Shown here piece after piece: positions 17,341 to 25,086 of a DNA stretch of 64,000 bases. The translations under genes and the position numbers were made by a program. The notes under the pieces were generated by a model. That model searched no databases. It saw only the letters and a program-made list of their open reading frames with translations, and was not told the DNA's origin. The stretch covers positions 248,001 to 312,000 of the forward strand of contig NZ_QHKY01000002.1 of assembly GCF_003194605.1 (NCBI RefSeq). The letters are read 5' to 3'. This DNA is from Nocardioides gilvus (GTDB taxonomy: Bacteria > Actinomycetota > Actinomycetes > Propionibacteriales > Nocardioidaceae). The stretch's first letter is position 1. Each line of letters begins with the position of its first letter.

Positions 17341-19671
17341 TCACTCCGCCGCTGCGCGCCCTGGCACGGCGACGAAGGCGCGCTGAATGACGGTGACGAC
17401 AACCAATCCCGCCACCATGCTGGCCGTCCACGCCCACCCGTAACTGCCGTGCATGCCTGCTCCTGCCGTCCCGGCTGCCCATCGTCCGAGCAATCCGGCT
17501 GCTGCGATCGTCGCGCCTAGTGGGAACACCCATAGCCAAGCGACCCGACGACGAACCCGCACCCTGCCGAGATCCACCAGGATTCGGCGCGTACGACGGT
17601 GGCCGACCACAGCCGCGAGACCTGCCGGGAGCACCACCAACCAGACTCCCGCGACTCCCAGCCCAGCAATGAGTGCCGACAGGCTCACGGCCCTGTCACT
17701 CCTACCCATGTCCGCTTCGGCAACTTGTGCCGCAGGCGCGAGTCGCGTGGTTAAGGCCCGCAGGCGCGCTTGGTTCTCCTGTGTCAGCGCACCAAAATCG
17801 TAAAGCGCAAGCAGCTCGGAGCCCGAGCGCTCGAGACCCATCCGACGTGCAGTCGGGCTCCCTTCTACCACCACAACTCCGGGCAGGTTCCCGCCCAGTC
17901 GTTTGTCAGGGACGGCCTTGGTTCGGGCTAAGCGGTCCACACGCGGGGATCCCGCTGGAAACCGGAGCAGTCCCACCTCTGATCCGCTCAGAAGGTTGCT
18001 ATCCGCTTGAGTGGGGCCTTCAGCCGCAAGCATCGTCGCGTTGATGGGCGCTAAGGTTTCCTTGGGATAGCACTCCTCAGGCAAGTGGTGTGGATCGGAC
18101 ATCTCCCCTTGATCCATACAATCCAATACACTTGTACTGGTCGCGCGCCACATGTGTTTCCGTTCTCGCGGAAGAAAATAGCGGACCGCTTGCCCTTCAC
18201 CCATGGCTTGATATTCTTCTATCAAGAGGGCGGCCACACGTTCTGGCACCTCGTACACAAGAAACGACCCCTCTGGTTGAGGCGCCGAGTTTAGAGGCTC
18301 AACTTCGCTCGCGGCGTGCTGGATGATCGCTGGGTAGTAGGCCGTGGCGAACACGAGCGACCCCGCCACCATCGAGACCGGAACCAGCGAGCGCGCCATA
18401 ATAATCGCTGTACGCCGATAGATTTTGCGCTTGCTCCAAAGGGTGAGGAAATGCTGGGAGACCGACGCCAGTGCCAAAGAAGTCACAAGTCCAGCGATCG
18501 GGGCCATCTGGGGACTCAAGAAGCCAGTGGACGAAGCGACCAGCATTCCCAAACCAAGAACAACCGCGCCTGCCCCAAAGACGGCAGAGACTCGCGCTCG
18601 ACGCGAGCGGTTCGCAGCCAGTCTCCGCACAAGAGATGCGGATGAGATCACTGAGACGAGAGCGGCGGTAAGGGTACCAGCGATCAAGAAAAGAGAGCCG
18701 GCGGGGACGACGATTGTGGTCCAATCCTGACCGATTGCGCGCGAGATATGGCTGCGAGCTACAGCCACCGACGTGACACCCGCAACCATTCCGAGCAACG
18801 TGCTAGTACCAACGACCACGAGGCACGCCCTAGTAGGGACCAAGGAGGCCGCCCTTGCAGGCAACCCCGCAGCGACCAGGCCCTCAGTATCTCGACTAAA
18901 AGAACGAGACACGGACAGCCACATTCCCCCAAGGACACATATCAATGCCACGCTGATCGCCAGAGGTAACGATCGGGTGCGAGAGAGAGCCGCCGGGAGT
19001 CCGCTTTCACCCCGCTCATCGGCAAGCATCTCGGTCGTACGCATTGTTAAGGATCGCTCGTCCAAGAGCGGCTGAAGAACCTCGTCCTGATAAGGATTCA
19101 GTCGCGAAAGGAAGACTGTAGCCGCTGCGTCAGCTAGGTCCCTATCGATCATTACCACGGTCGCTGCCTGCGAGTCTGCGGGGTCTCGAATCAACCCTAC
19201 GATCGTGGCCTCAACCTCTGACTGAGCCTCGTCGGCCCTCACGGATACCCGATCGTGGAGGCCAACCCCTAGCACATCGGCTAAGTGCCGCGTGATGCTG
19301 ATCTCGTCCTGAGAGCGAGGGTGCCTACCAGTCGCTAACACTCCCAGCGCCGTCTCCCGATCAACGATACGCAAGGCCGACGGGGCGATGGACCCGTTTC
19401 CAACGCGTACAGTGGCGTGTGCGTCCCGAACCGACGTCAGGCTCTGAACCAGACCCAGTTCGGCCAGGACTGACGAATCCTTCACTTGGAGACTAAACGT
19501 CGCGCCAGCGTGCTCGGCGCGTATCGATTGCGCAATCGCTGCCTCCGAACTTTGGAGGACAGTCGCCCATCCCGCGGCTGCGCTGACCGTGACGCCCACG
19601 ACAACCGCGCCTAGCGTCATTGACCGCCACCGGTGGACAGCGAACCGCAGAGAGAGCCGCCTGCCGTTCAT
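17341..19671 (-). CDS. FtsX-like ABC transporter permease (islet)
   Basis: A 776-residue protein with an N-terminal helix (RSMTLGAVVVGVTVSAAAGWATVL), a long extracellular domain (residues about 50-230), three helices near 235-370, more helices near 375-450, a second extracellular region (450-650) and terminal helices. This two-part FtsX/MacB-like layout is found in LolCDE-type exporters, bacitracin-resistance permeases and bacteriocin self-protection proteins. It starts with an ATG overlapping the ATPase stop by 4 nt, so the two form one transporter. The codon third positions are clearly richer in A and T than in flanking genes, pointing to transfer. The cargo is not known; the small secreted protein upstream is the obvious candidate partner. 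Confidence 0.8.
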   Translation of the reverse strand: MNGRRLSLRFAVHRWRSMTLGAVVVGVTVSAAAGWATVLQSSEAAIAQSIRAEHAGATFSLQVKDSSVLAELGLVQSLTSVRDAHATVRVGNGSIAPSALRIVDRETALGVLATGRHPRSQDEISITRHLADVLGVGLHDRVSVRADEAQSEVEATIVGLIRDPADSQAATVVMIDRDLADAAATVFLSRLNPYQDEVLQPLLDERSLTMRTTEMLADERGESGLPAALSRTRSLPLAISVALICVLGGMWLSVSRSFSRDTEGLVAAGLPARAASLVPTRACLVVVGTSTLLGMVAGVTSVAVARSHISRAIGQDWTTIVVPAGSLFLIAGTLTAALVSVISSASLVRRLAANRSRRARVSAVFGAGAVVLGLGMLVASSTGFLSPQMAPIAGLVTSLALASVSQHFLTLWSKRKIYRRTAIIMARSLVPVSMVAGSLVFATAYYPAIIQHAASEVEPLNSAPQPEGSFLVYEVPERVAALLIEEYQAMGEGQAVRYFLPRERKHMWRATSTSVLDCMDQGEMSDPHHLPEECYPKETLAPINATMLAAEGPTQADSNLLSGSEVGLLRFPAGSPRVDRLARTKAVPDKRLGGNLPGVVVVEGSPTARRMGLERSGSELLALYDFGALTQENQARLRALTTRLAPAAQVAEADMGRSDRAVSLSALIAGLGVAGVWLVVLPAGLAAVVGHRRTRRILVDLGRVRVRRRVAWLWVFPLGATIAAAGLLGRWAAGTAGAGMHGSYGWAWTASMVAGLVVVTVIQRAFVAVPGRAAAE

Positions 19672-20324
19672 ACGAGGCTGCGCTCTTCTGGCACGACGCG
19701 TCCATCGACCAAGCGCAACCAAAGGGCCATACTTTCAGCCACACCCAGGTCGTGTGTCGCCACGATTACGACCTTGCGGTGACGCACGGCGATATCTATG
19801 AGCAGTTCGGTCACCAACGTCGTGTTCTCTGGGTCGAGGTTGCCCGTCGGCTCGTCGGCCAACAAAACTTCAGCGCCAGAGACGACGCTGCGTGCGATGG
19901 CCACCCGTTGCTGCTCGCCCCCAGACAGCGTCGCCGGAAGGCGATGCCCGAATCCCGAAAGTCCCACATCTCCCAGGACATCCTGAAGGGAATCCGTCGA
20001 CACATTGAGCCCGTTGACCTCTGCAGCCAGTCGCAGGTTGTCAAGCACGTTCAAAAACTCAACCAGACGGAAATCTTGATGTATCAAGCTTACTCGCGGA
20101 TCACTCGGATTCAGTTCATCCGACTCCCCATGCAGGGACACAACCCCTGCGTCTGGGCGCTGAAGACCTGCCAAAACCCGCAACAGCGTTGATTTGCCGC
20201 TCCCGCTGGGACCTGTCAATGCGACAGACGAACCAACCTTCACCTCGAAAGAGACCGAGCGCAGTGGAACAATTAGGCTGCCACCTTGACGATACGAGAC
20301 GCTAATACCCTCGACCGAGATCAT
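19668..20324 (-). CDS. ABC transporter ATPase (MacB/LolD-like, islet)
   Basis: A 218-residue ATPase with Walker A GPSGSGKSTL, Q-loop region LIHQDFRLVEFLNVLDNL, signature LSGGEQQRVAIARS and Walker B VLLADEPTGNLDPENT, followed by the H-loop VIVATHD. The DEPTGNLDP sequence is typical of the MacB/LolD/FtsE subgroup that pairs with FtsX-like permeases, as the overlapping downstream gene does. It lies 78 bp after the small secreted protein gene, with a stem-loop in between. It is part of the low-GC islet. Confidence 0.9.
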   Translation of the reverse strand: MISVEGISVSYRQGGSLIVPLRSVSFEVKVGSSVALTGPSGSGKSTLLRVLAGLQRPDAGVVSLHGESDELNPSDPRVSLIHQDFRLVEFLNVLDNLRLAAEVNGLNVSTDSLQDVLGDVGLSGFGHRLPATLSGGEQQRVAIARSVVSGAEVLLADEPTGNLDPENTTLVTELLIDIAVRHRKVVIVATHDLGVAESMALWLRLVDGRVVPEERSLV

Positions 20325-20362
20325 GAGAATCCCCTCAATTTTCTGCGAACGGCCTTGCCCGT

Positions 20363-20394
20363 AGCGGGTGGGCCAAATTTCTGACCCACCCGCT
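20363..20394 (-). terminator. Stem-loop between the secreted-protein gene and the ABC genes
   Basis: A perfect 10-bp inverted repeat AGCGGGTGGG / CCCACCCGCT with a 12-nt loop lies 8 nt after the stop of the small secreted protein and 38 nt before the ATPase start. No strong U-run follows on the minus strand. It could be a partial terminator that lets the first gene be expressed more than the transporter, or an mRNA 3'-end stabiliser. Confidence 0.6.
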
Positions 20395-20402
20395 CTAGGA
20401 AA

Positions 20403-20723
20403 TCAGACCCATCCAAGCCTGTAAGAAGCTCCCCTGTTGGGGCCGCTGTCATAGGAGCTGTAGTAGTCCTTGTTGAGCGTCCAGAACCAAGGCGTCTTCT
20501 TATCGAGGGCCCCTACAAGATCCAAGTACCCCTGCGCTTTGCGATCGCCGTTCAGAGCCGTGCACCAAGTGCGAGCCCTGTGCAGATCTGGTGCAAACGA
20601 AACCGCTTTGGTTTGCACTTTGCTGTCGCAGGTATTGGCAGCGTGCGCAGGGAGCGGAGCCGCGAACAATACGGAGGTTGTGGCCACACCAACCATGAGC
20701 AGACTTGTTACCTTCTTGCGCAT
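20403..20723 (-). CDS. Small secreted two-cysteine protein, bacteriocin-like candidate (islet)
   Basis: A 106-residue precursor. Residues 1-28 are a classical signal peptide: basic MRKK, hydrophobic LLMVGVATTSVLFAA, then PLPAHA with cleavage predicted after Ala28. The mature part of about 78 residues has only two cysteines (Cys32 and Cys54), likely one disulfide, and is rich in Trp and Tyr near the end (PWFWTLNKDYYSSYD). I do not recognise the family. The size, secretion, stem-loop and an ABC ATPase plus FtsX-like permease directly downstream resemble lactococcin 972-type or other bacteriocin loci, but the sequence lacks a match I can name. The base composition is lower in GC than the flanks. 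The ATG is preceded by GGGGCAC. Confidence 0.7.
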   Translation of the reverse strand: MRKKVTSLLMVGVATTSVLFAAPLPAHAANTCDSKVQTKAVSFAPDLHRARTWCTALNGDRKAQGYLDLVGALDKKTPWFWTLNKDYYSSYDSGPNRGASYRLGWV

Positions 20724-21168
20724 ATGTGCCCCATTCTGTTATCGCGAGGGGACTCCCTCGTCGGGTGGACGGTAGCGAACCAGGAGGAGCAGGAATGCTG
20801 ATCCCAGAATGCGGACTGGGCGCCCTCGGGGCACGGGGCAGCAATGGATTCCCCCTCCGGGCGGTGTCAGGGACTGCCCCCGGCTTCCTCGTAACTCAGA
20901 GTTTGCGGTAGGCGGGCCGCGTCTGCAACGGTGCGGGTGATCTTAAGTCGAGAGGTGTGAACTTGCCGAGGGCCGTTGGCGGCATGGCGGTTGTACTTTT
21001 TCGTTTCCACGTGACATTCCTAAGCTGGAGAATTTCTCGGTGTCCCACGTGGGCGTGTCGAGCATTTGCGTAGCACGCGCAAGGACTTCTCCCCACTGGC
21101 GTTGATTGCTCCTATATTTGTCAAGCGGCCCGGAGGGCGCTGGGCATCGCGGAGGGACGCATCGCGGC
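20724..21168 (+). other. Intergenic stretch with no gene recognised
   Basis: It should hold the promoter of the small secreted protein (minus strand) and the left part of the IS110 relic. I see no convincing coding frame on either strand. The mixed composition (AT-rich around 20985-21120) suggests patchwork insertion debris. Confidence 0.5.
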
Positions 21169-22187
21169 CTACAGTTCACGTGCCAGCAGGCGTTTGAGGC
21201 ACCGGATGATCTCAGATTTGGTCTTGCCTCCGGCCATGCGCCTTGCGACGTAGGCCTTGGTCGGTTTGTGGTGCTGCATGCGCACGATCACGACCCGGTA
21301 CAGCGCCGAGTTCGCCTGCCTTGGCCGCCACGGTTGAGCTGGTGGTGGGTAGTCATCCCTGATGAGGCCGGGATGGGTGCGACGCCGCAGCGTGTCGCGA
21401 AGGCAGGCTCCGATCGGATTCGGTCGGGGTTGTCGCCGGTAACGATAGGTATCTCGGCGGCCGTGTCTGGCCCGACGGCGAACACCGCGGCCAGTTGCGG
21501 GGCAGCTTGCGTGGTGAGGGTGCGGAGAATCCTCTCGTGGTCTGTGACCTCGGCGTTGAGTTGCTGCCGGCGTCGAGCGATGGCGCGCAGGGTGTGCTTG
21601 GTCGAGGGGGTGATCGTGGTGATCGGCCCGGGGCGTAGCCCGGCACACTTGGTGATCAGCGCCAGCTTGGTCAGCGGTTCGAGGTCTTCGCGGATCTCTG
21701 GTGAGGCGTTCACCAGGACCTGCTTCAGGCTGATGATCGCTGCGGTGCGAGCCCTTCACGGCAGCGTCTTGGGCGCCTTTGACCTGCCAAATCATCTCCA
21801 AGACACCGGCGTGGGACTTGGGGATCGCGATTGCTTGGCCGGCGAGGACTGCCCGGGCGGCGTTCTCTGCGTCGATGGTGTCGGACTTGCCCGCAGCCGA
21901 CGATCGCGCCGGTCGGTAGGGGTGACTTCGATGGCTCCGCTGGCGCTTCGACGAACGGCTGCGGTCAGGCCGGCTCCGTAGGAGCCGACGCACTCGATAC
22001 CGAAGGTGAACTGCCGCCGAACCCCACGGCCCAGTCGATCAGCTGCGTGTAGCCCCGCAGTCCGCAGCGAATGATCTGCTGTCGAGGATGGTGCGACATC
22101 ATCGATCGCGACAGCGACGTGGACGTGCTTGTGGGTGTCGACGCCGACGATGACTCGACGGCCGGACGGGCCCTGTTGCATGCTCAT
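21169..22187 (-). pseudogene. IS110-family transposase, multiply frameshifted relic
   Basis: Three frames together rebuild an IS110 transposase. The N-terminal DEDD domain starts VIVGVDTHKHVHVAVAIDD and continues FGIECVGSYGAGLTAAVRR. The next part, SDTIDAENAARAVLAGQAIAIPK, is in a second frame. LVNASPEIREDLEPLTKLALITKCAGLRPG and the C-terminal region PQLAAVFAVGPDTAAEIPIVTGDNPDRIRSEPAFATRCGVAPIPASSG are in a third. The end ANSALYRVVIVRMQHHKPTKAYVARRMAGGKTKSEIIRCLKR is back in the second. At least three indels are needed, so the element is dead. It borders the islet on the right. Confidence 0.85.
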
Positions 22188-22539
22188 CTTGCCTGCTCCA
22201 ACCAGACCAAAGGACAGGGTGAGTGACACTTGCCGGTCGGGTGGACGGGACTGTGATGCGACTGCTGCAATCAGGCTCCTATGAGGTCACGCCCGCCCGG
22301 CCACCACCGGCCCCACTCAGCAATCGGGAAGGCCGCACCCATCACCAGGTTGAGCAACTTGGCTGAACATCACAGCTGGCCAGGGTCTTGTACGCCAGGA
22401 GCCGCTGGACCTTTTTGGCCTTGAACTGGCCGACTCACAGGTTTGCCCCCCGCGCGATCCCAGCAGCGGCAGCACCGGGTCGTCCATCCAAGTGATGGTG
22501 ATCGAGAGCCCCCACGAGATCCAGACCGAGCCGTGTTCG
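22188..22539 (+). other. Intergenic stretch beside the IS110 relic, no gene recognised
   Basis: It probably contains the 5' non-coding end of the IS110 relic and the start of the IS30-like relic. I see no intact frame or repeat. The IS110 group can encode a guide RNA at this end, but nothing here is recognisable and the transposase is broken. Confidence 0.4.
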
Positions 22540-22785
22540 GCCGCGGCTGGGCGACCTGACCACTGTCGCGAGCAACCGGTCCGCGATGGCAACGCTGATC
22601 GAGCGCACGACGCGATCCACTCCTGCTGGTCGAGCGCACGACGCGATCCACTCCTGCTGGTCGAGCGCACGACGCGATCCACTCCTGCTGGTCCACCTGT
22701 CCGAGGCCCACGACGCCGAGAGCGTCGGCGACTGGCTCGTTGCGGCGCTGCCCCGTTCCAGTGGAGGTGGTTCACCACGGCCTGA
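22540..22785 (+). pseudogene. IS30-like transposase fragment with internal triplication
   Basis: One frame reads GDLTTVASNRSAMATLIERTTR, like the DDE core start of IS30-family transposases. After three tandem 31-bp copies it resumes as LLLVHLSEAHDAESVGDWLVAALPRSSG, which is the expected continuation. The 31-bp unit is not a multiple of 3, so each copy shifts the frame. Neither end of a transposase is present. This is a short decayed fragment; the family call rests on these two short matches. Confidence 0.55.
22601..22693 (+). repeat. Three perfect tandem copies of a 31-bp unit
   Basis: The unit begins GAGCGCACGACGCGATCCAC and ends CTGCTGGTC. Copies start at 22601, 22632 and 22663, are identical, and abut with no spacer. 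They lie inside the IS30-like fragment and interrupt its reading frame, so they arose by local duplication. Confidence 0.95.
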
Positions 22786-23145
22786 CGCACAGGGTATTCC
22801 GTCGGCACTGGATCGGACCTCGTAGGCGCGGGTTTCTGGATGGCACCGTACGAATGATGGCCACAGTATGAAGCGCACGATTCAATGCGCGGTCGCCGCC
22901 GCGGTTCAGGCGGTGAGGGGAGTTGAGGCCACTATTGCTTGCAATTGGAGCGACACCCGGCCAGAGCCGCGAAGGCTGTCGTCGCGGACGCGTCGATGGT
23001 GGGTCAGCTGATCAACCCAGAACCCCAGCCCAGCAGGCTGTGATCTCGTCGCCTAAATGTCCTGAACACCTAGGAACCGGAGCGGTGTGGGACGACTACT
23101 TGAACCGGACATCTCCCGGGGCCCGAACTCTTTGTCGTACGTCTC
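22786..23145 (+). other. Stretch with no gene recognised
   Basis: I see no coding frame with actinobacterial codon bias, no hairpin terminator and no repeat. It lies between the IS30-like relic and the end of the minus-strand secreted protein gene and probably marks the right edge of the islet. Confidence 0.4.
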
Positions 23146-24537
23146 TCAGCGGCGAGTGATGAAGCGCTGCGGCTTCTCGGGCCGCGCCGCACGCTTACCC
23201 CCGCGCTCGGCACGCTTGCCGGAAGGGGCAACCTCGTAGTTGGCGGGGAGTTGCGCCGGAGCGCTCCCGGCCCGCTCGCGGATGATGGCCATCGCGTTCG
23301 CGACGGTGGCGGCGTCCTGCTCCGGGGTGGTGCTGCGGGTGACGGCCGGCCGGGAGGGAGCGACCGTCTCCTGGCGGGGGAAGGCCGAGCCCTGCTGCGG
23401 GACGCGCGGCGCTTCGACGGCAGCGTCCGCGTTCTGCGACTCCAGCGTCATGAGGCGAGCTGCACCCGGGCGCGGAGCCAGAGGCGTCGACTCCAGACGC
23501 GGGGGCCCGACGTAGGCGGGAGTGCTGGAGTCGTCGCGGCGCGGGGAGGCCGGTTCCGGTGATTCCGTCCGAGCCACGCGCTCCGGCTCCCTGACGGGAT
23601 CCCTGACGGACTCCCTGGTGGCCTCCCTGGCGGCCGGGACGCTGACGCGGCGCCCGGGGGCCCTGCGGTCGACCTTGCGCTCCGCGTTGCGCGGGGTCGC
23701 GGGGCCGACGGGCGTCTCGCTGCCGCCGATCTTCCTGATCCGCGCGTACCCTGCGGCACCGAGGCCACCGAGCACCAGGGCGTAGAGACCCCACGGAGCG
23801 AGCGTGGTGCTGGCCTCGACGGGGGCGTACAGGTCACCCACGACGACCTGGCCGGAGACGGAGTGCTCACCCTGGGCGAACGATCCGAACTTCAGCGGCA
23901 CCTCCACCTCGACGCTCTCGCCGGGCTCGACGATCGGCAGACCGGAGTCGGTGATGGGTTGGGGAGCATCGTCACCGTCACGCCAGACCAGGTCCAGCGT
24001 GGGCTCGGCCGGGGCGACGCCTGCGTTGCGCAGGGTCATCCGCAGCGTGACGTCGGGAGCGGCGCCCAGCCAACGGCCCAGCCCTCCGGAAGGCTCCAGG
24101 GTGGCAGCGTCGACGACGAGGTCGGGCGCCTGGACGGCCTTGGCCATGGGGTGTCCGACGAGGTTGATCGGCGTTGCAGCCGGCGGCGCGCCGGGACTGA
24201 CCACCACCACCGAGCACGGGCAGTCGCCGGGGGGTTCCTCGACCGTCAGCGGGCCACGGACCGTGCCGTCGAAGGCAACCTCGAGGCTCTCGTTGCCTTC
24301 CACGCAGGCCAGTCGCCCGGTCGCGTCAGGCGCACCGCAGACCCTGAAGCTGACCTGGTCGCCCTCGGTGAAGCCACTGCCCGTCACGGTGATCTCGTCA
24401 CCGAGCTGGGGTCGAATGTTGTCGACCGACACCTCACCCCCGGTGTCGGCCCAACTGCTGACCGGCACGACGAGCAGGCCGAGCGCCACCGCGGCGGCAC
24501 CGACCAGGCGTCCTCGCGTGCGTGCGTGAGTCCTCAT
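23146..24537 (-). CDS. Secreted membrane-anchored protein with IPT/TIG-like domain and long disordered tail
   Basis: A 463-residue protein. A signal peptide (GRLVGAAAVALGLLVVPVSSWA, ending near residue 30) is followed by an IPT/TIG-like beta domain (VSVDNIRPQLGDEITVTGSGFTEGDQVSFRVCG), then a CARDB-like segment (PDVTLRMTLRNAGVAPAEPTLDLVWRDG ... GESVEVEVPLKFG). A transmembrane helix at about 252-270 (APWGLYALVLGGLGAAGYA) is followed by about 190 cytoplasmic residues rich in Arg, Pro, Glu and Ser. I chose ATG 24537 because GGGAGGG sits 9 nt upstream; the upstream GTG would place that site inside the gene. A role linking envelope and cytoplasm is possible; none is known. Confidence 0.7.
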   Translation of the reverse strand: MRTHARTRGRLVGAAAVALGLLVVPVSSWADTGGEVSVDNIRPQLGDEITVTGSGFTEGDQVSFRVCGAPDATGRLACVEGNESLEVAFDGTVRGPLTVEEPPGDCPCSVVVVSPGAPPAATPINLVGHPMAKAVQAPDLVVDAATLEPSGGLGRWLGAAPDVTLRMTLRNAGVAPAEPTLDLVWRDGDDAPQPITDSGLPIVEPGESVEVEVPLKFGSFAQGEHSVSGQVVVGDLYAPVEASTTLAPWGLYALVLGGLGAAGYARIRKIGGSETPVGPATPRNAERKVDRRAPGRRVSVPAAREATRESVRDPVREPERVARTESPEPASPRRDDSSTPAYVGPPRLESTPLAPRPGAARLMTLESQNADAAVEAPRVPQQGSAFPRQETVAPSRPAVTRSTTPEQDAATVANAMAIIRERAGSAPAQLPANYEVAPSGKRAERGGKRAARPEKPQRFITRR

Positions 24538-24667
24538 TGTGTGTTTCCCTCCCGCCACGAGGCTGACAGGTGGATCACTGAGCGGTCAACAAGCGTTGAA
24601 CCACCTTGAGCGCGAAGTCGTCGCGCGACTTGACCGATATGCGGTACGGAAAGTTTTCCGAGGGAAT

Positions 24668-24693
24668 GTTTGAACGGTCAAGCGGCCGGGCAA
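24668..24693 (+). promoter_or_regulatory. Candidate stress-sigma-type promoter (GTTT-N16-GGGCAA)
   Basis: GTTTGAAC begins at 24668 and GGGCAA at 24688, with 16 bp between GTTT and GGGCAA. The pattern resembles sigma-B/F-type promoters (GTTT, about 16 bp, GGGTAT). The same arrangement, including the eight-base GTTTGAAC, occurs before the DUF6458 gene on the other strand at 50903-50878. It lies 56 bp before the small hydrophobic peptide gene. Confidence 0.4.
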
Positions 24694-24749
24694 TTGTCCT
24701 GCACTGACGTGAGCAACGCGCTCATGCACGCAACAGGAGGTAAGAACCC

Positions 24750-24893
24750 ATGGTCGCCCTTGGCCTGATTCTGCTCATCATTGGTCTCATTGCCAGCATG
24801 CCGATCCTGACGACCATCGGTCTCATCCTGATCGTTGTCGGCCTGATCCTGAACTTCATCCCGATCGGCGGCAACTCGCGCCGAGTCTGGTAA
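24750..24893 (+). CDS. Small hydrophobic membrane peptide (47 aa)
   Basis: A 47-residue protein consisting of two hydrophobic helices (ALGLILLIIGLIASM and TIGLILIVVGLILNFIPIG) and a short basic C-terminus (NSRRVW). AGGAGG sits 9 nt before the ATG at 24750, a perfect ribosome binding site, and a strong hairpin follows the stop, so the unit is a complete monocistronic gene despite its size. It resembles small actinobacterial membrane proteins of the DUF6131 kind, with no known function. The possible stress-type promoter upstream suggests expression in stationary phase or stress. Confidence 0.8.
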   Translation: MVALGLILLIIGLIASMPILTTIGLILIVVGLILNFIPIGGNSRRVW

Positions 24894-24918
24894 CTCAGCT
24901 CGACACAGTCTGACCGCA

Positions 24919-24960
24919 GAAGGGCCGCGCCTCCCGAGGCGCGGCCCTTCGGCCATTTTT
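24919..24960 (+). terminator. Rho-independent terminator after the small membrane peptide gene
   Basis: A perfect 14-bp stem (GAAGGGCCGCGCCT / AGGCGCGGCCCTTC) with a 4-nt CCCG loop, followed after GGCCA by five T residues. It separates the 47-residue gene from the TetR-controlled operon. Confidence 0.9.
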
Positions 24961-24969
24961 CCTCGATCC

Positions 24970-25002
24970 TTGTTTGAGCAGATGCTTTAAGCGTATGCTC
25001 AA
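24970..25002 (+). promoter_or_regulatory. Promoter with nested palindromic operator (probable TetR site)
   Basis: A -35-like TTGTTT (24970-24975) and a -10 TATGCT (24994-24999) are 18 bp apart. The same DNA holds a spaced dyad centred on 24988: outer arms TTGAGCA (24974-24980) and TGCTCAA (24996-25002), inner arms GCTT and AAGC. The operator fully overlaps the promoter, so binding should repress. The operon it controls ends with a TetR gene, the likely ligand-responsive repressor. Confidence 0.65.
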
Positions 25003-25086
25003 GACAAGGACTACTCACCTTTTCCCGCGTCGACCGCGGACGAGGAGCCCGATTCCCCTGAGGAGTCGTTCCGTTCGCGTCTGGGC

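Noticed and set aside
20403..20723. Naming the small secreted protein a lactococcin 972 homologue
   Set aside because: The gene order is similar, but I cannot see the family's sequence features; only the architecture was used.
22188..22330. IS110 guide (bridge) RNA
   Set aside because: The transposase is broken in several places and the element ends cannot be defined, so no RNA can be supported.
22601..22693. Possible CRISPR array
   Set aside because: The 31-bp copies abut directly with no spacers, only three exist, and no cas genes are near.
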